Shown here: positions 1 to 6,494 of the stretch, one piece after another
Layout: each line of letters starts with the position of its first letter
Position numbering within the stretch: the stretch's first letter is position 1
From: Arcticibacterium sp051269965
Lineage (GTDB): Bacteria > Bacteroidota > Bacteroidia > Cytophagales > Spirosomataceae
Assembly: GCA_051269965.1 (NCBI GenBank)
Contig: JBNMFK010000139.1
Location: 1 to 9,731 of the forward strand
DNA length: 9,731 nt
Reading direction: 5' to 3'
Notes under the pieces: model-generated
Seen by the model: only the letters and a program-made list of their open reading frames with translations
Databases searched by the model: none
Told to the model about the DNA's origin: nothing
Translations under genes and position numbers: made by a program

Positions 1-3000
1 GCTGGACAAGTTAATGCTATCTCCTATGGATCGGAATGGAAATATTATGACAGTGGCGACATTAATGATATCACTTGGAAAAGCTCTTCCTATGATGACA
101 ACTTATGGAAATTTGGTAACGGTACTTTTGGCTATGGATTCGGAACAACCATTAATCGCGAGGTTTCCTATGGCGGCAACCCTTCCAGCAGACACATTAC
201 TACCTATTTTAGAAAAGAAATAGATATTCTAAATAATTCGGATATTTCTGTAGAATTAAAAGTAAATGATGGGGCTATATTTTACCTAAATGGCCTAGAA
301 ACCCACAGACATAATCTACCCTCTGGTATAATTACATTTGGAACACAAGCAACTAATTTTAATAGTAACTTGGCTACAGTCTCGTTTCAAATACCCTCAG
401 GCTCCCTATTAACTGGAGTAAACGTCTTTGCGGTAGAGATACATCAAGTTTCTAACTATAGTTCCACTCTGGGCTTTGATTGTAAAATCACCCAAAATCT
501 AAGCCATACATCAAGCCCAAAATTCTATATAAATGAGGTTATGGCTTCCAATGGTCAAACAGCTATTGATACCGAAGGAAATAATTCAGACTGGATTGAG
601 ATATACAATGGCAACTCTACCAGCGTTAATCTTATTGGCTATTATTTTACTGATGACCTTTCCGAAAAGACCCAGTTTAAGATTGAAGATAATATTATAA
701 TACCCTCCGATTCTTACCACATTTTCTGGGCCAATAAGGACTCAGATAGTGGTGGAGATTTTTTAGACTTCAATCTGTCCTCAAATGGAGAATTTCTGGC
801 TTTAGTAGATCCTGATGGAGAGACCATAATTGACTCCGTCAGTTTCCCTGATTTAAAAACGGACATTTCTTATGGAAGACTATTTGATGGTGATGCCACC
901 TGGAGATACTTCATGCCAGCATCATTCAAAACTGTTAACAACCCTTATCAAGCCTTTCTTGGGATTCTAAAGCCTCCTACATTATCTCATACAGGAGGTT
1001 ATTTTAGTAGTCCATTTGACCTTTCCATTTCCCAAGAAAATACAAATGCTGAAATTATCTATACTCTGGATGGTTCTTCACCAACTAAAAACAATATTAC
1101 AGTCAAAAACTATAAGTATAAAGTTCACTACAGCTCTGGAAATTTCTCTCAAGGTCAATTGAAATCAAATGTGTATGCAACTCCAATTCAAATTTATGAT
1201 AAAAGCACAGAAAGTAATAAGATAAGTGGTATCTCGACAGCGAATAAAGACGAGAATATCAACTCATACTTGCCCAACTTTAACGTATTAAAGTCTACAC
1301 CCGTCAGGGCAATTTCCGTAAAGGACGGGTACATTTCTAGTGATGTGGTCACAAGTTCTTTCTTTATAAATAGCACAGGTCAAAACCCCTTTAATATACC
1401 TGTAGTATCCCTTAATATGGATGAGGATTTACTTTTTGAATATGACTATGGCATCCATGTCAATGGCTCTGGTTCGCCTAATTATTTTGACACCACAGAA
1501 GTGCCCCTAAGTTTTGAATTAATGGAACAAAATTCAGTCTCCTTCCAACAAAACTTGGGCACAAGATTACACGGGGGCTCATCTAAGGAGCATCCATTAA
1601 AATCATTTAGGCTTTACGCTAGAAGTGAGTATGATGATGATAGTGATATAGAATATCCCATCTTTTCAGACTCAGGTGTACCATCTTTTAAAAGATTCCT
1701 CTTAAGAAATTCAGGAAATGATTTTTCAATAGAAAACCCAGACCGTTCTCTAATGTTTAAAGATGCATTCATCCAAGAATCTGTATCAAACCTAAACTTT
1801 GAGGTACAAGAATACAGACCAACTGTAACATATTTAAATGGTGAATTTTGGGGAATACTTAACTTAAGAGAAAGGTATGACAAATTCTACTTTAGAGAAA
1901 AATATGGAATTGAAGAACAAGACCTTGATCTTATAAAATTTCATGAGGAAGTAAAGTCCGGCAGTCTAGACAATTATGATGATCTGCTTCAATATTTCCA
2001 TAACTATAATGACTGGGCTAGCAACCCCGCTAGAATGGCCTTTGCAGAGGCTAATATCGATTTAGAAAATTATATTGATTATCAAATAGCACAAATATTC
2101 TACAATAATAATGATTGGCCGCCAAACAACACGATGCATTGGCGTATGAATAATGCCTCTAAATTTAGCAGTGATTATGGTATGGATGGCAAGTGGAGGT
2201 GGATGCTTTTTGATACGGACTTCAGCATGCTGTCTCAAAATGAAAAGTTTACAAGTGCCAAAAATGATCAGGTCATCTTTAAAAAATTAATGGATAATCG
2301 AGATTTCAAAAAACGTCTAGTCATTAGATATTCTGATTTAATAAATACAACCTTTAAGCCTTCTAGGCTCCTAAGCAGTGTAGATTCCATGGCTCAAAAT
2401 ATAGAGCTTGCAATTGACGACCATATTGATAGATGGCGAGGGATTCCTGATATGGCCACATGGAATTATTCAATCAATGAAGTAAAAACTTACGTAACAA
2501 ATAGAGGGGGCCTTGAGCTAAACTATTTAAATAGCCTTTTGGGGAAATCAGGGACACATGAATTGACCTTAATTGTTAATAATTCAGACAAAGGGTTTAT
2601 TGAATTAAACACTATTGCTATTAAAAACGGCACCGACGGCATAGATAACAATGTTTATCCCTGGTCTGGTAAATACGTCAATAATTTAGAGATAAAACTA
2701 GTTGCTCAGCCTAATTTAGGCTACAAATTCAGCCATTGGGAGTACAATGGAATCAATGATTCCGACTCTGTCATCTACTTATCTTCTGACACTGATTACA
2801 TAGTCAAAGCCGTTTTTGATGATGCTTTTTTATCTAACAATCCTTTTCCGGTAGTAAAAACTCTTACGGTTTGTTCCTATAATTTCAATGAATGGAGCGA
2901 TAATTCTCCGAGCGGAACCTTCCCTTCAAATTTAGCTTTTGTCTATATGGATCAAACGGACCCCTTAATTGATAGTAAAATTGCTGGATTTACTTCTGGA

Positions 3001-3639
3001 AGGTATGATCTTTCTTCTAAGACCAGAATAAATGGCTTAAACGAGAATGGCATATCATTCATAAACACGGGATCTGGACAAACCGGCTATGAGGAAACTA
3101 GCTTAGGTGGAGCCATTCTAGCCCTTAATACCATTGGCTACGATTCTTTAGTTTTGGAATTTACTGCAGGAACCGTTAAATCTAAATCAAGGGCCTATAA
3201 TTTACGCTTAGAATATAGGATAGGAGATAAGCTTGCCTTTACTCCCTTATTGTATAATAATCATGAGGTAATTTACGAAAGAAACAATAGCGACGGCCAT
3301 GAATCAAAGTTCACTATCAGTTTGCCAGATACACTTCTGAATAAAGAGTATATTCAGTTTTTCTGGCGAATTTATTATACGGGCAATAGAAGAAACACAG
3401 AAAGCGGTGCAAGAGATGAAATAAGGTTAGACGACGTTAAAGTAAAGAGGTACTATCATTTAAATTCTACGGTAACCAACCCTAGTAGCTCAATTGATAA
3501 TTATGATTTTGTGAAAGCTAGCGACATAACGCTCAATACGTCCCCAACAGAAATCAAGGCGAACAATGCTATATTATTAGAGGAGGGCTTCAATTCTGGA
3601 CTTTCCGTATTCAAGGCTGAAATAGAAACGTGCGAATAA
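1..3639 (+). CDS. Secreted multidomain CotH-kinase protein, 5'-truncated by the window edge
   Basis: The frame is open from base 1, giving 1212 visible residues and a TAA stop; the N-terminus and any signal peptide lie outside the window. TTG at 370 is not the true start, because the coding sequence upstream of it belongs to the first domain. Domains by visible residue: 1-165 galactose-binding-like beta-sandwich (ITTYFRKEI, NDGAIFYLNG, NVFAVEIHQ); about 175-318 lamin-tail domain (INEVMASN, DWIEIYN, SYGR); 325-458 chitobiase/hexosaminidase-C-like (IIYTLDGSSPT) with an insertion; about 465-845 CotH kinase. Kinase signatures are RLHGGSSKEHPLKSF with K534, LRER with E624, NNNDWPPNN with D705, and WMLFDTD with D738/D740. 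Then come an InlB-like repeat (about 854-942), a beta-sandwich (about 957-1152) and a C-terminal module ending FKAEIETCE. CotH proteins are atypical protein kinases in the Bacillus spore coat; here the location is inferred to be extracellular. The substrate is unknown. The 3' end converges on a pseudogene 9 bp away. Confidence 0.9.
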   Translation, partial: AGQVNAISYGSEWKYYDSGDINDITWKSSSYDDNLWKFGNGTFGYGFGTTINREVSYGGNPSSRHITTYFRKEIDILNNSDISVELKVNDGAIFYLNGLETHRHNLPSGIITFGTQATNFNSNLATVSFQIPSGSLLTGVNVFAVEIHQVSNYSSTLGFDCKITQNLSHTSSPKFYINEVMASNGQTAIDTEGNNSDWIEIYNGNSTSVNLIGYYFTDDLSEKTQFKIEDNIIIPSDSYHIFWANKDSDSGGDFLDFNLSSNGEFLALVDPDGETIIDSVSFPDLKTDISYGRLFDGDATWRYFMPASFKTVNNPYQAFLGILKPPTLSHTGGYFSSPFDLSISQENTNAEIIYTLDGSSPTKNNITVKNYKYKVHYSSGNFSQGQLKSNVYATPIQIYDKSTESNKISGISTANKDENINSYLPNFNVLKSTPVRAISVKDGYISSDVVTSSFFINSTGQNPFNIPVVSLNMDEDLLFEYDYGIHVNGSGSPNYFDTTEVPLSFELMEQNSVSFQQNLGTRLHGGSSKEHPLKSFRLYARSEYDDDSDIEYPIFSDSGVPSFKRFLLRNSGNDFSIENPDRSLMFKDAFIQESVSNLNFEVQEYRPTVTYLNGEFWGILNLRERYDKFYFREKYGIEEQDLDLIKFHEEVKSGSLDNYDDLLQYFHNYNDWASNPARMAFAEANIDLENYIDYQIAQIFYNNNDWPPNNTMHWRMNNASKFSSDYGMDGKWRWMLFDTDFSMLSQNEKFTSAKNDQVIFKKLMDNRDFKKRLVIRYSDLINTTFKPSRLLSSVDSMAQNIELAIDDHIDRWRGIPDMATWNYSINEVKTYVTNRGGLELNYLNSLLGKSGTHELTLIVNNSDKGFIELNTIAIKNGTDGIDNNVYPWSGKYVNNLEIKLVAQPNLGYKFSHWEYNGINDSDSVIYLSSDTDYIVKAVFDDAFLSNNPFPVVKTLTVCSYNFNEWSDNSPSGTFPSNLAFVYMDQTDPLIDSKIAGFTSGRYDLSSKTRINGLNENGISFINTGSGQTGYEETSLGGAILALNTIGYDSLVLEFTAGTVKSKSRAYNLRLEYRIGDKLAFTPLLYNNHEVIYERNNSDGHESKFTISLPDTLLNKEYIQFFWRIYYTGNRRNTESGARDEIRLDDVKVKRYYHLNSTVTNPSSSIDNYDFVKASDITLNTSPTEIKANNAILLEEGFNSGLSVFKAEIETCE

Positions 3640-3648
3640 GTTATAACA

Positions 3649-4018
3649 CTAATTGACTTTCTTCTTCTTACTAGCCTTCGCAAATGGATTGAATGCCAAT
3701 GTCTTATCAATCCAATAATCTAAGTCCTCATCCGCATCAAAGCCATGTGGCGTAACAAAAACGTAACCTTTCATGGGTCTTCCCGTAAAGTCCATAGGCA
3801 GTGTATGCTCTTTATCTAGATACCATTCATAGGCTTCCTCACCTACCCTAGTCTCCAAAAAAGCTCTCTTTATACTCTTTATCCATATGGATACCACAAA
3901 GCATTTTGTTATCAACAGTGAAGCAAAGCCCACCCATCATTTTTAATTAGGAGTATGCAGCTTTCTTTTCGCTCAAGGTGCGTCTAATTCTATCAGCAAG
4001 GAATTCGTCGTAGGCTAT
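3649..4018 (-). pseudogene. TfoX/Sxy N-terminal-domain protein gene, inactivated by three lesions
   Basis: The reverse strand encodes a recognisable single-domain TfoX_N protein, but in two frames. From 4018 it reads AYDEFLADRIRRTLSEKK, then after a stop MMGGLCFTVDNKMLCGIHMD, then in another frame RVGEEAYEWYLDKEHTLPMD, FTGRPMKGYVFV, DADEDLDYWIDKTLAF and a Lys-rich tail. Lesions: the expected ATG is ATA (4018-4016); TAA at 3949-3947 is in frame at codon 24; and a six-T run (3862-3857) shifts the frame, with TAG following at 3850-3848 in the unshifted frame. Removing one T gives 369 bases, or 122 residues plus stop, close to the family's usual length. The only continuous open frame, from GTG at 3933, has out-of-frame residues over its first third and should not be taken as the protein. 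TfoX-family proteins include competence regulators of gamma-proteobacteria; the role of short single-domain members is uncertain. The gene lies 49 bp downstream of the receptor gene on the same strand. Confidence 0.88.
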
Positions 4019-4067
4019 AGGGGTTATTTTTATTCAATTTACCCAAAAAGACTTAAACCACTAAATC

Positions 4068-6359
4068 CTAAAACTCCCAGCGATAATTCAGCATTGGGAT
4101 TAAGCCTAACTGGTACTTGGTTATTATTTTCCCTTGAAAGGCATCATAATAATCAAAGGACTCATTTTGATAGTTAGCAACATTCTGAATATCAATTGAC
4201 CACATGCTGTTCAGCTTGGCCTTTGATTTTTTTAGATAAATACGAATGTCCGGTCTGAAAAAATCTGCTCTTTTATCAGTAAGTCCAATATCATAGTCAA
4301 AAACGGTTCTTGCTTGGAAAACCGAAGCTTGTTCATCAATTTGATAATTTCTAAAACCGCCCATCCAAACTATACGTGTATTAAGTCCTATAATTCGGTC
4401 TTTGGAAATACCCCACTCTTTACCAATCGTAAGGTTTACGATATGATTTCCACTATACCTTGACTCATAATATTCGCCATCGCCAGCCATATATTCAGAC
4501 TTATAAAAGGTGGTATTTACTAGAGCAAAAAAGCCATTATCTAGGTATTTATTATAATTCAATTCTATCCCGTAGTTTCTAGACTTCCCATCATTGTTCA
4601 GGCTTCTAATATCCAGATTTAAATAATCTGTCAAATTCACACCAGAAAGGTGAGATAGGCCTGTGTTTGCTAAATCATTAGATAATGATTGATAATACAG
4701 CTCGGCAGAAAACGAGGCCGATTTCTTTAGTTTCAGATCATAACCCAAAACATAATGGTCAGATAGCGTAGGATTTAAGTCCTCATTCCCAGCATAAAGC
4801 AAAGAAGAGAATAATTGAGAATGTCTACCATAACTAAGGTTAACCTCGCTTTTGGGCGACAATTCAAATCCCAAATTAGCCCTAGGCTCTAAAGATGCTG
4901 TATTATTTAGAGCGTAATTGAGGTAATGTAAGCCCACTGTCAAACTCGCTTTTGCACCCAAACTAGTGTTGTACTGAGCAAAAGGCTGTACTATCCATGA
5001 AGAAATATCTTGGAACAAATCACTTTGTGAAGAATATAAAGAATCACTGGTTCTAGTAATATACAGACCCGCTTTAAGATCTGAATTTGAGGAAATTCTA
5101 TTTGTAAAAATACTGCTTAATGAAAGTTTGCTTGTTTTATTAATCTCATTTTGATAAGGTGTGAAAAATGAACTTGTTGGGTCCACAAACTGCTCATGGC
5201 GGCTTGTTCTACTTCCAGAAAACACTAAAGCATTTTTCCATAACAAACCGCTATTTATTCTTTTGCTATGAGTTACTCCAGCCGCTCCCATCTTCCCAGA
5301 AAAATTGATGGTGGAAATATCCTTCTCAAACTGTGGCCCTAAGCCTTCTTCATCTTCAAACGCAAACTCATTGGAGTTTAAACCTCCCATCCCAAATATG
5401 GTGAAGTCTCCCAGTTTCTCATTCGGAAAGCTCAAATTCAAAGAGAGGTCCTGAAATCTAATATCCTCTCCACCGAAAGTTAAGCCGCCTAAAGCCAGCA
5501 AACCTGTAAATGAATACCTGTAATTAAATAAGTAACTACTGCCATTTTTCTTATTCAAAGGGCCTTCTGTAGCTAAATCTATCCCTAGTAAACCTACCTG
5601 TACAGTATGCTCATATTCTTCATTATTCCCCTTTCTAAGCCTCATGTCCATCACACCACTTATGGCGTTGCCATATTCGGCGGGGAAAGCTCCTGTTAAG
5701 AAATTCATAGTGCCCAACATCTGAGCAGAAATCATATTGACACCACCAGCATTTGAAGTAGCTTGGTCAGAAAACGTACCTGCATTGGCTAGATGATTTG
5801 GATTCACTATTTCTATGCCTTCCAATCGCCATTGCAATCCACGAGGATTATTACCTCTAATGCTCATGCCATTAGCTTGGTCGTTGGTATTGGCCACGCC
5901 AGGAAAGACAAAAGCCAGCCTCGCTGGGTCGAAAAAACTAGCGGGAAAACGCATCACTTGCTCCACCGTAATGGTCTGGATACTGTTCTTGGCCCCAGAT
6001 AAATTAGGACTAGCTGCGGTAACTACGACCTCAGAAAGGTTTTCAGCTTGAGTTTCCAAAAAGATATCTATGACTAACGTTTTATTGCTTGAAAGCAGGA
6101 GCTCCTTAAGTAACTGCGTCTTATAGCCTACAGAAGAAATACTTAATTCTAAACGACCTACTGGCACATTGCTAAAGTCAAACTCGCCTTCATCGGTAGA
6201 AATAGTACTGAATTCTGTCCCTCTGATACTCACTGTGGCACTACTTACCTTGGCCTGAGTCACATTATCTTTTAAAACACCTCTTATCGTACCCCTCTGC
6301 TGGGCTTTAAGACTAAAAAAACAAAAAATAAGGGGTATTAGAATAAAGTACTTTGTCAT
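4068..6359 (-). CDS. TonB-dependent outer-membrane receptor with carboxypeptidase-regulatory-like N-terminal domain
   Basis: This is an intact 763-residue TonB-dependent receptor, a beta-barrel that imports a ligand across the outer membrane using TonB-ExbBD energy. Residues 1-20 form a signal peptide (MTKYFILIPLIFCFFSLKAQ). Residues 22-107 are a CarboxypepD_reg-like beta-sandwich (GTIRGVLKD, STDEGEFDFSNVP, ISSVGYKT). The SEVVVTA segment that often precedes the plug follows, then the plug at about 115-235 (SIRGNNPRGLQWRLEGIEI, GAFPAEYGNAISGVMDMRLR). The barrel runs to the C-terminus and ends in an aromatic residue (NYRWEF), as usual for outer-membrane barrels. ATG at 6359 is chosen because the in-frame upstream TTG at 6386 adds nine residues before the signal peptide and sits only one base past the promoter -7 box. 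No SusD-like partner lies beside it on either side, so glycan uptake is not indicated; the substrate cannot be named. It is divergent from the helicase-nuclease gene. Confidence 0.93.
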   Translation of the reverse strand: MTKYFILIPLIFCFFSLKAQQRGTIRGVLKDNVTQAKVSSATVSIRGTEFSTISTDEGEFDFSNVPVGRLELSISSVGYKTQLLKELLLSSNKTLVIDIFLETQAENLSEVVVTAASPNLSGAKNSIQTITVEQVMRFPASFFDPARLAFVFPGVANTNDQANGMSIRGNNPRGLQWRLEGIEIVNPNHLANAGTFSDQATSNAGGVNMISAQMLGTMNFLTGAFPAEYGNAISGVMDMRLRKGNNEEYEHTVQVGLLGIDLATEGPLNKKNGSSYLFNYRYSFTGLLALGGLTFGGEDIRFQDLSLNLSFPNEKLGDFTIFGMGGLNSNEFAFEDEEGLGPQFEKDISTINFSGKMGAAGVTHSKRINSGLLWKNALVFSGSRTSRHEQFVDPTSSFFTPYQNEINKTSKLSLSSIFTNRISSNSDLKAGLYITRTSDSLYSSQSDLFQDISSWIVQPFAQYNTSLGAKASLTVGLHYLNYALNNTASLEPRANLGFELSPKSEVNLSYGRHSQLFSSLLYAGNEDLNPTLSDHYVLGYDLKLKKSASFSAELYYQSLSNDLANTGLSHLSGVNLTDYLNLDIRSLNNDGKSRNYGIELNYNKYLDNGFFALVNTTFYKSEYMAGDGEYYESRYSGNHIVNLTIGKEWGISKDRIIGLNTRIVWMGGFRNYQIDEQASVFQARTVFDYDIGLTDKRADFFRPDIRIYLKKSKAKLNSMWSIDIQNVANYQNESFDYYDAFQGKIITKYQLGLIPMLNYRWEF

Positions 6360-6387
6360 AAAATAGAGATAAATAGTCTTAGCCAAG

Positions 6388-6395
6388 CAAATTTA
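6388..6395 (-). promoter_or_regulatory. Candidate -7 box of the receptor gene promoter
   Basis: Read on the minus strand, the octamer is TAAATTTG, an exact match to the Bacteroidota -7 consensus TAnnTTTG. It ends 28 bases before the ATG at 6359, which leaves room for a short 5' leader. No TTTG -33 element is seen at the usual spacing of about 19 bases; the nearest TTG is only 13 bases upstream. The call rests on the -7 match and its position alone. Confidence 0.5.
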
Positions 6396-6439
6396 CCCAA
6401 AACGCAGGCAATAAGCTCGTGAAAGACTATTGAAAAGAT

Positions 6440-6459
6440 AAAATGGATGATTCCATTTT
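6440..6459. promoter_or_regulatory. Perfect 8-bp inverted repeat in the divergent promoter region, possible operator
   Basis: AAAATGGA and TCCATTTT form a perfect 8-bp inverted repeat around a TGAT spacer, 35 bases upstream of the helicase ATG. It is followed on the plus strand by three more T residues. The position between two divergent starts fits a transcription-factor operator. A hairpin terminator is less likely because the stem has few G-C pairs and no gene ends here. The regulator is unknown. Confidence 0.35.
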
Positions 6460-6468
6460 TTTAGAGGC

Positions 6469-6476
6469 CAATTTTG
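6469..6476 (+). promoter_or_regulatory. Weak candidate -7 box for the helicase-nuclease gene
   Basis: CAATTTTG matches the Bacteroidota TAnnTTTG box at all but its first base and ends 18 bases before the ATG at 6495. No TTTG -33 element is present about 19 bases upstream, where the dyad lies instead. In such an AT-rich region a one-mismatch hit could be chance. Confidence 0.25.
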
Positions 6477-6494
6477 GGGATATTCGACCTAATT

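Noticed and set aside
370..3639. CotH-type gene starting at TTG 370
   Set aside because: Bases 1-369 are open in the same frame and encode the front of the first beta-sandwich (ITTYFRKEI, NDGAIFYLNG), so the gene begins outside the window.
3649..3933. Intact 94-residue protein starting at GTG 3933
   Set aside because: Only the part after the six-T run (from about 3856 down) is in the TfoX_N frame. The first roughly 25 residues are an out-of-frame reading of MMGGLCFTVDNKMLCGIHMD, which is coded one frame away.
5793..6051. Small plus-strand open frames opposite the receptor plug region
   Set aside because: They lie antisense to conserved plug-domain coding sequence and show no recognisable protein features; they are shadows of the real gene.
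4068..6359. SusC/SusD polysaccharide-utilisation locus
   Set aside because: The receptor is about 760 residues, shorter than typical SusC proteins, and no SusD lipoprotein, glycoside hydrolase or sensor gene is adjacent.
6440..6462. Rho-independent terminator
   Set aside because: The stem is mostly A-T, the T-run partly belongs to the stem, and the site lies between two divergent gene starts rather than after a stop codon.
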